Origin: Streptomyces avidinii
Lineage (GTDB): Bacteria; Actinomycetota; Actinomycetes; Streptomycetales; Streptomycetaceae
Direction: 5' to 3'
Assembly (NCBI RefSeq): GCF_014650695.1
Contig: NZ_BMVL01000006.1
Location: 186,001-250,000 of the forward strand
DNA: 64,000 bases
Made by a program: the position numbers and the translations under genes. Positions 34,580-42,999 of this stretch are shown piece after piece. The first letter of the stretch is position 1. Every line of letters starts with the position of its first letter. Under the pieces are notes generated by a model. That model was given only the letters and a program-made list of their open reading frames with translations, ran no database searches and was not told the DNA's origin.

Positions 34580-35023
34580 CTAGGCGAAGGGGCCTTCCGT
34601 CATGAAGCGGCGCAGGTGGCGGGCGAACGCCTCGGCCTCGCCGGGGGGCCACGAGGCCAGGCTCGCGGTGATGCGGGCGGCCAGGCGCGCACGCAGCTCC
34701 GTCACGACGAGCTGTCCCCCGTCGGTCAGTACGAGGAGGTGGGCGCGCCGGTCGGTGGGGTCCGGTTCGCGGCGGATGAGGCCGGCGGCCTCCAGCCGGG
34801 AGGCCCGACGGGTGACGCCCGAGCGGTCGACCCCGGCGATCTGAGCCAGGTCGGCCGCACTGCGCGGGCCGGTCCGGGCCAGGGCGCTGAGCACGGGGTA
34901 CGTCAGTTCGTCCACCGCCTCCCCCATGCCCTCCGTGAGCTGCTGGTGCAGGTGCGTGCGGGTGGTGCGCTTGAGCAGGATGCCCAGCGCGTCTGCGATC
35001 TCATGCCCGATCTCGTTGTCCAC
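34580..35023 (-). CDS. MarR-family transcriptional regulator
   Basis: 147 residues. The winged helix has PRSAADLAQIAGVDRSGVTRRASRLEAAGLIRREPDPTDRRAHLL, including the wing DPTDRR typical of MarR. GTG 35023 is chosen as the start; TATTCT lies about 8 bases upstream, so the message may be leaderless. A longer in-frame reading from 35050 would extend through the operator and is less likely. The gene is divergent from the SnoaL-like gene with two identical 17-bp palindromes between them, strongly suggesting autoregulation and control of that gene. Confidence 0.87.
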   Translation of the reverse strand: MDNEIGHEIADALGILLKRTTRTHLHQQLTEGMGEAVDELTYPVLSALARTGPRSAADLAQIAGVDRSGVTRRASRLEAAGLIRREPDPTDRRAHLLVLTDGGQLVVTELRARLAARITASLASWPPGEAEAFARHLRRFMTEGPFA

Positions 35024-35035
35024 GAGAAGAGAATA

Positions 35036-35054
35036 GCGTGCGCAGCGCACGCAT
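35036..35054. promoter_or_regulatory. MarR operator copy 1
   Basis: GCGTGCGCAGCGCACGC is a perfect 8+1+8 palindrome (35036-35052) followed by AT. It abuts the TATTCT -10-like box of the MarR gene and overlaps the expected -35 region of the SnoaL-like gene. Confidence 0.75.
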
Positions 35055-35075
35055 CGGTGTTACGGTGACGAAAGA

Positions 35076-35094
35076 GCGTGCGCAGCGCACGCAT
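35076..35094. promoter_or_regulatory. MarR operator copy 2
   Basis: Identical 19-bp repeat of copy 1, 40 bp downstream and on the same face of the helix (about four turns). It lies just downstream of TACGGT (35061-35066), a -10-like box for the SnoaL-like gene, so bound protein would block that promoter. Confidence 0.75.
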
Positions 35095-35132
35095 TGCGAA
35101 ACGCATCCCCTCCCGCATCGAAAGGCAGCCCC

Positions 35133-35525
35133 ATGACCCGCACCGGTATCTCCGCCGCCCTCACCGACCTGCTCCTGAGCCGCGACCTCACCGTCGAGGA
35201 GGCCGCCGACCGGCACTTCGCGCCGGAGTACCGCCAGCGCACGGACGGGGAATGGGCCGACCGGGCGGGCTTCATCGAGCACATCACCCACCTGCGCGGC
35301 GTCGTCGACCACGGCAGCGTCCAGGTGCACGAAGAGCTCTACGACGGCAGCAAGTACGCCGACCGGCACACCGTCCACATCACGAAGACGGACGCTTCGA
35401 CGGTGAGCATGGAGGTCTACCTGTTCGGCGAGTTCGCCGCCGACGGCCGCTTCAGCCGTATCGAGGAGACCACCTTGATGCTCCGGGGCTCCGCCGCCGA
35501 CCGCGACCTCGGCAGCGCCCGCTAG
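35133..35525 (+). CDS. SnoaL-like / NTF2-fold protein
   Basis: 130 residues. An N-terminal helix and cone-shaped beta pattern (APEYRQRTDGEWADRAGFIEHI, TVHITKTD, VYLFGEFAADGRFSRIEETTL) match SnoaL-like polyketide-cyclase/NTF2-fold proteins. Such proteins bind or isomerise small hydrophobic molecules; the ligand is not known. A possible AAAGG ribosome-binding site lies before ATG 35133. It is under apparent control of the divergent MarR regulator. Confidence 0.75.
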   Translation: MTRTGISAALTDLLLSRDLTVEEAADRHFAPEYRQRTDGEWADRAGFIEHITHLRGVVDHGSVQVHEELYDGSKYADRHTVHITKTDASTVSMEVYLFGEFAADGRFSRIEETTLMLRGSAADRDLGSAR

Positions 35526-35677
35526 GGCGTGTCCGGCCGTTCACGGGACCACCTCGTGTGGCGTTTCGGATGTGGACATGCCTCCTCGTACGGCTCACTC
35601 CGAGCTGCGGCCCGGACCCGGACCACCGGATGCTGGACGGGATCCCTGATGTGCCCGCGAGTGACCGAGGAGCCACG

Positions 35678-35995
35678 TTGACATCTCTGGCCCGGATTCC
35701 ACTGGAGGGCGGGGGCTCCGTACTGGTGGAGTCGACAGACGGCCTCGAGGGACCGGTGAAAGCCGGTCGCATCGGGGACGTCATCCGTGAGGTACCGCAG
35801 ACCTTGCAGGAAGCCCTGGAGTCGGTCACCCAGGTCGCGCAGGCAGCCCTCGAGCAGCTGCGCAAGGCCCGACCCGACCAGATCACCGTGGAGTTCGGCG
35901 TGGAACTCGCCGTCGAGGCCGGCGCGGTGATCACCAAGAGCAAGGCGAACTGTCATCTGCAGGTGTCCGTGTCCTGGACGAACGACGATGGCTAG
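35678..35995 (+). CDS. CU044_2847 family (trypsin-co-occurring domain 1) protein
   Basis: 105 residues: ARIPLEGGGSVLVEST, then PQTLQEALESVTQVAQAALEQL and ITVEFGVELAVEAGAVITKS. This is the conserved signature of CU044_2847/Trypco1 proteins, which are encoded next to trypsin-like peptidases and effector-associated modules in actinobacterial conflict systems. The start is taken as TTG 35678 because GAGGAG lies about 8 bases upstream; ATG 35630 is the in-frame alternative. Its stop (TAG) overlaps the ATG of a following frame, which looks like the truncated start of the usual partner gene. Confidence 0.8.
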   Translation: MTSLARIPLEGGGSVLVESTDGLEGPVKAGRIGDVIREVPQTLQEALESVTQVAQAALEQLRKARPDQITVEFGVELAVEAGAVITKSKANCHLQVSVSWTNDDG

Positions 35996-36093
35996 CACCA
36001 GGAATGAAGCGCACCCGTACTGGACGGACGTCCTGGCGAGCACCCCCGAAGAGAAGGCGACCCTCCAGGCTCCGATCACGTCCTGGCGGGCGG
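35988..36093 (+). pseudogene. 5' remnant of a gene coupled to the CU044_2847 gene
   Basis: ATG 35988 overlaps the upstream stop (ATGGCTAG), a classic coupled start. The frame reads MASTRNEAHPYWTDVLAST and continues PEEKATLQ up to about 36090, where it runs into the 3' end of the minus-strand VOC gene and loses any protein-like character. The usual neighbour of this family is a trypsin-like peptidase, but the remaining 35 residues are too few to identify it. Confidence 0.45.
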
Positions 36094-36480
36094 TCAGGGG
36101 CGGAAGCGCAGGGGGTGGTCCGGGGGGACCTCCACCACGGCGATGTGGACGCCGTCGGGGTCGGCGATCCACATTTCGATCAGGCCCCACGGTTCGCGGC
36201 GGGGAGGGCGCAGGACCTCCGCGTCCCGGCTGCGCAGGTCCTCGTACGCCGCGTGGACGTCCGCGACCTGGAGCCACAGCCGCAGCCCCGGTGCGGGCGG
36301 CTCGTCGGCACGCCCCGACACCTCGAGGAAGCCGCCGCCGAGGAAGTAGACCGTGCCGCGCTCGGGGCCCATGCCGAACTCGCGGTAGACCGCCAGCCCC
36401 AGGGTGTCGCCGTAGAAGGCGCGCGAGCGTTCGGGATCCGTCGGTCGCAGCAGCATCCTGCTGCCCAGTACGTGCACCAT
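36094..36480 (-). CDS. VOC-superfamily (glyoxalase/bleomycin-resistance-like) protein
   Basis: 128 residues with the two beta-alpha-beta-beta-beta halves of a VOC fold: SRMLLRPTDPERSRAFYGDTLGL then GTVYFLGGGFLEVSG, and LRLWLQVADVHAAYEDL then WGLIEMWIADPDGVHIAVVE. Metal ligands could be the first-half Glu (FLEV) and second-half residues of IEMWIADPDG. The substrate is unknown: detoxification, dioxygenase or antibiotic-binding roles all exist in the family. A GGTGGAG sequence precedes ATG 36480. It lies downstream of, and on the same strand as, the FUSC gene. Confidence 0.82.
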   Translation of the reverse strand: MVHVLGSRMLLRPTDPERSRAFYGDTLGLAVYREFGMGPERGTVYFLGGGFLEVSGRADEPPAPGLRLWLQVADVHAAYEDLRSRDAEVLRPPRREPWGLIEMWIADPDGVHIAVVEVPPDHPLRFRP

Positions 36481-36494
36481 GGCTCCACCTTCCC

Positions 36495-37691
36495 TCACAC
36501 GGAGTCCTGCCGGGACCGCTTCAGCGGCTTCCAGCTCCCGCGCCGGGTGCGGGCGTGCCGGTCGAGTTCCTCCAGCAGGCGCTGGGAGCGTTTGTCCACG
36601 CCCAGCTCGTCGAGCACCCGGTCGATCTCGGTGAGCAGCGCGCCGCGCAGCTGCCAGTGCTCCGGATCCTCGCGGGCGGAGGCGAGCAGCAGTTCCGCGA
36701 GCCGGTCGCGGTACGTCCGGGCAATGGCGAGTTCCCCCGTCAGGCGGGCCTCCGCCTCCTCCGCGTTGGCGCTGACCTGCGCGGTGATCAACTGGGCGAA
36801 GCTCTCCACCGCGATGGCCGTGTGGCGCCGCACCTGCCGCAGCGCGGCCGCCGTCGCCGGGTCGAACAGCGGGCCGTCGGGGCGGGCCTTGGCCAGGTCG
36901 GTCAGGGTCCGGGAGGCGACGCGGAGCACCACCGCGCAGATCTCCAGCGTGTCCAGGCCGGTGCGCAGGACCAGCCGGAAGAGCAGCCCCTCCTTGACGC
37001 GCGGGTTGAGCCGGAGGCTGTCCTCGGCCTGCCGGAGGGCGGCGTCGACCTGCGCGATGTCGTTGTCGAGGCGGCGTGCCTCGTGCAGCCGGGCCGCGGC
37101 CTGCTCGACCCGCGCCGGGCCGGCGGGGTCCTCGCCGAGGTGGTCGAGCAGCCGGCTCATGCGCTGGGCGAGGTCGGTGATGGCGGCGCCCGCGGGGCCG
37201 ACCCACAGCGGGGGTGCCAGGAGCAGGTTGACCAGCAGTCCGACCACCGCGCCGATGATCGTCTCCAGGACCCGGTCCCAGGCGGTGTCCGTGACCTGGG
37301 TGACGCCGAGGACGAGCATGGCGCTGATCGCGACCTCGGGGACGAACTCGTCCACGCGCACCAGGTGGCCCACGACCAGGGAGGCGAGGATCAACAGGCC
37401 GAGGCTCCACCAGGTCAGACCCACCAGGGCGCTGAAGCCGATCGCGATCAGCACGCCGACGACCACCGAGTTCACCCGGCGGATGCTGGTGGTCAGCGTG
37501 GAGTACAGGGTGACCTGGACGACGAGCAGGGCCGTCAGCGGGGCGGTCAGTGGATTCGGCTCGCTGCTCAGGCGGAGCGCGACGACGTAGCTGATCACGG
37601 CCGCCGCGGTGGAACGCAGGGCCTGGACGGCGACCGGCTCGCGGCGACGGCGTACGAAACGGGTGGCGAGACTACTGATCGTTTCCGTCAT
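36495..37691 (-). CDS. FUSC/ArAE-family aromatic acid exporter-like membrane protein
   Basis: 398 residues. Six hydrophobic segments occupy residues 20-170 (AAAVISYVVALRL, LTALLVVQVTLYSTLTTSI, VVVGVLIAIGFSALVGLTWW and so on), followed by a roughly 220-residue helical cytoplasmic domain. This is half of the classical FUSC arrangement and matches the short actinobacterial/Firmicutes aromatic acid exporter form. Efflux of aromatic acids or related weak acids is the family role. The VOC gene 14 bp downstream is probably cotranscribed. Confidence 0.85.
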   Translation of the reverse strand: MTETISSLATRFVRRRREPVAVQALRSTAAAVISYVVALRLSSEPNPLTAPLTALLVVQVTLYSTLTTSIRRVNSVVVGVLIAIGFSALVGLTWWSLGLLILASLVVGHLVRVDEFVPEVAISAMLVLGVTQVTDTAWDRVLETIIGAVVGLLVNLLLAPPLWVGPAGAAITDLAQRMSRLLDHLGEDPAGPARVEQAAARLHEARRLDNDIAQVDAALRQAEDSLRLNPRVKEGLLFRLVLRTGLDTLEICAVVLRVASRTLTDLAKARPDGPLFDPATAAALRQVRRHTAIAVESFAQLITAQVSANAEEAEARLTGELAIARTYRDRLAELLLASAREDPEHWQLRGALLTEIDRVLDELGVDKRSQRLLEELDRHARTRRGSWKPLKRSRQDSV

Positions 37692-37852
37692 GCGGGGCGC
37701 CTTCCCGCTGCTGGGCCGGATGACGCATGGCGTGGCCGACGGGGTCCGAGGGCTTCAGGATGGGTCGTGAGAGGAGGGTGACCGGGCCGTTCGCGGGTAG
37801 GCGGACGGTGTCCGGATCCGGTGTCCATCAGATCTGCGAGGGAGCGGCAGCC

Positions 37853-38038
37853 ATGAGCGGTATGGAGAGCAAGCGTCAGAAGCCGGGTAAGGGTCGTGAG
37901 GAGCAGGTGCAGGAGCACCCCGGTCCGGACCCGGTCCACCCGGAGGCCAGCAAGCGCGTCAGCGGCAAGACTCCGGAGGAACTGAGGCGGCTGCAGGAGC
38001 GGAAGATGACCCGAACGGGCGACGACGACGCGGAGTAA
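37853..38038 (+). CDS. Small, highly charged protein of unknown function
   Basis: 61 residues, very rich in Lys, Glu, Arg and Pro with no hydrophobic core (ESKRQKPGKGREEQ, ELRRLQERKMTRTGDDDAE), so probably disordered. GAGGGAG precedes ATG 37853. Similar small charged proteins are common in Streptomyces but have no assigned role. Confidence 0.55.
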   Translation: MSGMESKRQKPGKGREEQVQEHPGPDPVHPEASKRVSGKTPEELRRLQERKMTRTGDDDAE

Positions 38039-38084
38039 CGGCGTCCGGTCGTAGGTCGAACGGGCAGGGACCGTCGGCGGGGCT

Positions 38085-38459
38085 CTATTGGCCCTCGTCG
38101 TAGGTCCCTGCCTCGATTTCCAGGGCGAGCTGCTGGAGGACGCCGATCGAGGAGATGTCCGTCCGCCCGCTGTCGTGCACCATCGCGAGGCTGGTGAACG
38201 CCAGGCTGAAGCCGGAGACCATGGTGTGCAGGGCCGGACCGAGCGCTTCCGCGACCAGCGCCGCCACTTGCTGCGGAGACGCGTCGGCCGGGACGCGGAT
38301 CGACGGCAGCATCTCGTTCAGGAGCAGAGTGGCCACGCCCGCCGTCGGCTCGGGGAGCTCGGCTTCGTCCGCGTCCTCCCCGGCTTCGGCGGCCCGGCGG
38401 ATGTCCTGGGCGTCGGTGAGGATGCCGACGACCCGCTTGAGTACCTCTGCGCGTTCCAT
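38085..38459 (-). CDS. Conserved hypothetical helical protein
   Basis: 124 residues, acidic and mainly helical (VLKRVVGILTDAQDIRRAAE, LLLNEMLPSI, QQVAALVAEALGPALHTMVSGFSLAF). No motif or family recognised. It starts at ATG 38459 and is divergent from the rox locus, sharing the intergenic region with its hairpins. Confidence 0.6.
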   Translation of the reverse strand: MERAEVLKRVVGILTDAQDIRRAAEAGEDADEAELPEPTAGVATLLLNEMLPSIRVPADASPQQVAALVAEALGPALHTMVSGFSLAFTSLAMVHDSGRTDISSIGVLQQLALEIEAGTYDEGQ

Positions 38460-38507
38460 CTGCGGAGCGTAGCCCCGCGCCCCGGACCCGGGCGACAAAA
38501 ACGAAAG

Positions 38508-38532
38508 GGCAAGGAGGTAACCACTCCTTGCC
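38508..38532. promoter_or_regulatory. Inverted repeat between hypothetical gene and rox
   Basis: Perfect 9-bp arms GGCAAGGAG and CTCCTTGCC around a 7-bp centre. Its half-site GCAAGG is the same as in the RAE-like dyad 23 bp further on, so it may be a related or accessory site. Alternatively it is a hairpin at the 5' end of a transcript. Confidence 0.5.
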
Positions 38533-38554
38533 ACTCTCAACATATAGCGCACCG

Positions 38555-38575
38555 GGGGCCTTGCGGCAAGGCCCC
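38555..38575. promoter_or_regulatory. Rifamycin-associated element (RAE)-like inverted repeat upstream of rox
   Basis: Perfect 10-bp arms GGGGCCTTGC and GCAAGGCCCC separated by one G. As I recall it, the published rifamycin-associated element of actinomycetes, found upstream of rifamycin-inactivating genes (arr, rgt, rph, rox) and helR, is an inverted repeat built on CTTGCGGCAAG with GGGG/CCCC flanks. This one matches that and sits 75 bp before a rifampin monooxygenase gene. TTGCGG within it and CACAAT at 38586-38591 could be the -35 and -10 boxes. Confidence 0.82.
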
Positions 38576-38649
38576 TGCAGTCCTGCACAATCTCCGTTCG
38601 AAGCCGGAACCTGACGAAATCAGGGTTTCGCGGAGTATGGGGGACCTTG

Positions 38650-40104
<1,455 letters not shown>

Positions 40105-40302
40105 GCGGGCCCGAGAACCCCGCGCAGAATCTGCATAGACCGCTTCCGCTTCCTCACCGTTCGGTAACTCTTGGTCAGGCACACATGCCGCATGGGCTGT
40201 TCTGTACCGTTTTGACGCCCATGACTGCCGCTAGGTTCTGATCCACACCGGCGACTTCCAGCCATCGCGTGGGGATTTTCTCCTTGGGGAAGCAGTGAAG
40301 CA

Positions 40303-40698
40303 GTGAACGTTCGAAAGAGCCCGGGCACCCGTCGGCAGGGCCGCCGGCCGCGGCCGGTGCGGCGGTTGCCCCTCGGCTGGTCCGCCACCCTTGCCTTCGA
40401 CCTGCTGGCCACCCTCCTGACCTCCCTCGGCCTGTGCGCCGTCGGCCTCCTGCTGCCCGGGATCACGGAGGACTACGGACCCACCACCGTGCCCACGTCG
40501 AAGAAGGCGCTCGCCGTCCTGGCGACCGCCCTCGCACTGATCTCGTCCCTGGCCGTGACGGCGACCCTGCTCGCACGGGCCAGGACCGATCGCTCCCGCC
40601 GGCGCGCCCTGCGGCTCTCGGCCTGCCGCCTCGCGCTCCTGGTGCTCGCCGCGGCCGCCTTCGTCGCGGTCGGCGTCTTCGAGATCGAGCTCGTCTGA
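40303..40698 (+). CDS. Small membrane protein of unknown function
   Basis: 131 residues with a very basic N-terminus (RKSPGTRRQGRRPRPVRR) and three hydrophobic segments (about 28-52, 70-90 and 108-127). No family recognised. It starts at GTG 40303, the upstream GTG being closed by an immediate stop. The 198 bp between rox and this gene hold no other feature I can support. Confidence 0.6.
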   Translation: MNVRKSPGTRRQGRRPRPVRRLPLGWSATLAFDLLATLLTSLGLCAVGLLLPGITEDYGPTTVPTSKKALAVLATALALISSLAVTATLLARARTDRSRRRALRLSACRLALLVLAAAAFVAVGVFEIELV

Positions 40699-40819
40699 CC
40701 GCCTTACGCGCCGTCAGCCCGGGCCGCCCCGAAGGGAATCGCGGGCGGAGGTGTAGCCGGGACACCCCGGGGCAGGCGCGCCGTGACGGACACGGATCGA
40801 TGAAGGGAGCTGTTCCCCC

Positions 40820-41179
40820 ATGTCAGAGAACGTCTGGGCCTACCGCCTCACCATTGGCCGCCTCGCGGATGTGGACCTGTCCGGCTACAAGGTGGAGGCG
40901 ACCGACGGCACCATCGGAAAGGTCGACAAGCACTCCGACGAGGTCGGATCCGCCTACCTGGTCGTGGACACCGGCCCATGGATCTTCGGCAAGGAGGTCC
41001 TCCTCCCGGCGGGCACCGTCACCGGTATCGATGTGGAGCAGGAGAGCATCCAGGTCGGACTGACCAAGGAACAGATCAAGAACGCCCCCGAGTTCGTTCG
41101 GGACGTGCACCTGCAGGACGCCGACTACCGCGAGGCACTCGGCGGCTACTACGGGTTCTTCCCGCCCCGCTGGCTGTGA
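40820..41179 (+). CDS. PRC-barrel domain protein
   Basis: 119 residues. The PRC-barrel beta pattern is visible in SGYKVEATDGTIGKVDKHSD, YLVVDTGPWIFGKEVLLPAG and GIDVEQESIQVGLTKEQIK, followed by an aromatic tail (GGYYGFFPPRWL). PRC-barrels occur in RimM, photosynthetic reaction centre H subunit and stand-alone stress-related proteins. A strong hairpin follows. Confidence 0.85.
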   Translation: MSENVWAYRLTIGRLADVDLSGYKVEATDGTIGKVDKHSDEVGSAYLVVDTGPWIFGKEVLLPAGTVTGIDVEQESIQVGLTKEQIKNAPEFVRDVHLQDADYREALGGYYGFFPPRWL

Positions 41180-41209
41180 GACTCGGCCGCAGCGCACGCC
41201 TTGCCACCC

Positions 41210-41243
41210 GGGGCGCCGGGCCACGGCATCGGCCCGGCGCCCC
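41210..41243 (+). terminator. Terminator after PRC-barrel gene
   Basis: A perfect 13-bp GC stem (GGGGCGCCGGGCC and complement) with an 8-nt loop, 31 bp after the stop. Confidence 0.85.
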
Positions 41244-41347
41244 GGGGGTGGCCGGTCCGCCGAGCCCGGCAGTCAATAATCGGTGCGAAATCGCGCAGTA
41301 TTGATGCAACTATGGTGCACCTCTTCATCGACAGGAAGGGCTTCGCC

Positions 41348-41575
41348 ATGGAACAGCTTCCCCCTCACCCCGACAGCGAGCGGTACTCCGTCACCCTGTG
41401 CCCTCCGGCCGTCACCATCGTCTCCGAGCTGACCGCCGCGACCGGCGTCAGCAAGTCCGACGTGATCAACCGGGCGGTGCTCCTGCTCGGGTTCATCGAG
41501 CGCGAACGCGCCAAGGGCAACGACCTGATGGTCCGCGACGCGTCCGGCGCCCTGGAACGCATCCACATCATCTGA
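41348..41575 (+). CDS. Ribbon-helix-helix-like small DNA-binding protein
   Basis: 75 residues. A short beta strand (RYSVTLCPPAV) is followed by two helices (IVSELTAATGVSKSDVINRAV and LLLGFIERERAKG), the layout of a ribbon-helix-helix protein. The last residues are charged. GGAAGG lies 9 bases before ATG 41348; an upstream in-frame ATG (41312) lacks one. No toxin gene is adjacent: the next gene is an MpaB-like oxygenase. The sequence upstream (41270-41310) is unusually AT-rich and likely holds its promoter. Confidence 0.65.
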   Translation: MEQLPPHPDSERYSVTLCPPAVTIVSELTAATGVSKSDVINRAVLLLGFIERERAKGNDLMVRDASGALERIHII

Positions 41576-41621
41576 ACACCACCCCCTGCGCCGTGCGCCC
41601 GGAGCGGCCCATACTGGGCGC

Positions 41622-42512
41622 ATGGCAAGGGCGACGACGACCGTCCGGCGGATCAGACGCCACGCCGGAGAAGTGGTCTTCCTGCGCGTGGCCGGGCCCG
41701 ACGGGCCCGAGAACAGGGCGCGGATCCACACGACCCCGGGACCTCGCTGGTTCGCCCCGCAGCGGCCGATCCGGCGGGTGCACGGGGACGCCTCGATGTT
41801 CATCGGGGGACTCGCCGCCCTGCTGCTCCAGTCCCTGCACCCCCTCGCGATGGCCGCAGTGGCCGCCCACTCGGGCTACCGGGGCGACCCGTGGGGCCGA
41901 CTGCACCGGACCAGCACCTTCCTGGCCGTCACCACCTTCGGCACCAGCGCCGATGCCGAGGCAGCCGTGGCCCGCGTGCGCGAGGTGCACGGCCGCATCC
42001 GGGGCCGGACGGCCGACGGCGTGCCGTACCGGGCCGACGATCCGGAGCTGCTGACCTGGGTGCACATCGCCGAGGCGGACTGCTTCCTGCGGGCCCACCA
42101 GCGCTACGGCAGGCGCCCGTTGGACTCCGCGGGCTGCGACGCCTACCTCGCCGACACGGCGCGCGTCGCCCGCGCGCTGGGCGCGGAGCAGCCACCGGAG
42201 AGCGTGCAAGAACTGTCCCTGCTGATGGCGCGGTACCGGCCCGGCCTGCGGCCGACGGCGGCCTCCCGTGACACCGCCCGGTTCCTGCTGACCGATCCCC
42301 CGCTGCCGGGGGCCGCCCGGTGGCCGTACGCACTGCTCGCGGCGGCAGCGGTGGATCTGCTGCCGCCCTGGGCGAGGGCGGCCGTGGCCGCCGACGCCTC
42401 GGTCGCCGCCCGGATTCCTCCTGTTGCCGCGCGCGCCGGTGGCCACGCCGTGACGCGGGCGATCCGCTGGGCACTGCCGCCGTCTCCCCCGCTTCCGCCT
42501 CCGTCGGGCTGA
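41622..42512 (+). CDS. Oxygenase MpaB-family (DUF2236) protein
   Basis: 296 residues. The signature of the DUF2236/MpaB' group is present: FIGGLAALLLQSLHPLAMAAV, then YRGDPWGRLHRTSTFL and a WVHIAEADCFLRAHQRYG segment with the conserved HxxxxxxxF-type helix. Fungal MpaB and bacterial latex-clearing Lcp enzymes are heme oxygenases of this fold; binding here is inferred only. It ends in a Pro-rich tail overlapping a bidirectional hairpin. Confidence 0.82.
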   Translation: MARATTTVRRIRRHAGEVVFLRVAGPDGPENRARIHTTPGPRWFAPQRPIRRVHGDASMFIGGLAALLLQSLHPLAMAAVAAHSGYRGDPWGRLHRTSTFLAVTTFGTSADAEAAVARVREVHGRIRGRTADGVPYRADDPELLTWVHIAEADCFLRAHQRYGRRPLDSAGCDAYLADTARVARALGAEQPPESVQELSLLMARYRPGLRPTAASRDTARFLLTDPPLPGAARWPYALLAAAAVDLLPPWARAAVAADASVAARIPPVAARAGGHAVTRAIRWALPPSPPLPPPSG

Positions 42513-42532
42513 GGCCGGTGCCGGCCTCAGCC
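42507..42532. terminator. Bidirectional terminator between convergent genes
   Basis: A perfect 12-bp stem (GGCTGAGGCCGG and complement) with a 2-bp centre; it contains the stop codon of the MpaB-like gene and ends 2 bp short of the stop codon of the gene on the other strand. Confidence 0.8.
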
Positions 42533-42534
42533 GG

Positions 42535-42843
42535 TCAGTACTCCTCGTCGGGGTATCCCCAGCGGATCTCCGGCCGGGCGCCCTCCGCCACTTCGGCGAC
42601 CGTCGCCGCGAAGACCCCCTCGAAGTGCGGTTGCCACAGGTAGAAGCGGGAGATGCCGAGCGGGAAGTCGGAGTCCCCGGAGACGAAGTAGGCTCCGTCG
42701 TCGTCCACGGCCACCCCGATGGTGACCTGGTTGGCTATGTCCTCCTCGTCCATCAACTGCTGCAGGGCGCGCACGATTTCCCAGGCCTGCGATTCTCCGG
42801 TGACCCCGGTGACGGTGAATGCAAGATCGATGTTCACTGACAT
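42535..42843 (-). CDS. Conserved hypothetical protein
   Basis: 102 residues, acidic, with alternating strands and one helix (NIDLAFTVTGVTGE, WEIVRALQQLMDEEDIAN, VTIGVAVDDDGAYFV). I know similar short proteins from other Streptomyces but no function. ATG 42843 is chosen because homologous-looking sequence starts there; the longer frame to 42921 adds a Gly/Pro-rich stretch. Confidence 0.55.
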   Translation of the reverse strand: MSVNIDLAFTVTGVTGESQAWEIVRALQQLMDEEDIANQVTIGVAVDDDGAYFVSGDSDFPLGISRFYLWQPHFEGVFAATVAEVAEGARPEIRWGYPDEEY

Positions 42844-42947
42844 GCCGGAAGGATAAACGGGGCCACCGACAGCACCGGAGGCCCGGGGACCTCCGCCGAA
42901 CTCCTCAGAGTTGTTCCCCACCTATCGCGGGGTGGACTGCCGGGCCG

Positions 42948-42992
42948 GGCTTCGGCTGCGGCTGCGGCTTCGGCTTCGGCTTCGGCTTCGGC
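42948..42992. repeat. GGCTTC/GGCTGC hexanucleotide repeat
   Basis: Seven and a half units of GGCTKC, with two GGCTGC variants, ending 8 bp beyond the methyltransferase stop codon. Confidence 0.9.
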
Positions 42993-42999
42993 GGCCGGG

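Noticed and set aside
38508..38532. Hairpin considered as a riboswitch or attenuator for rox
   Set aside because: It lies upstream of the likely -10 box of rox and shares its half-site with the RAE-like dyad, so a DNA-binding site is more likely than an RNA structure.
41348..41575. Ribbon-helix-helix gene as antitoxin of a toxin-antitoxin pair
   Set aside because: No small toxin gene on either side; neighbours are a PRC-barrel gene and an MpaB-like oxygenase gene.
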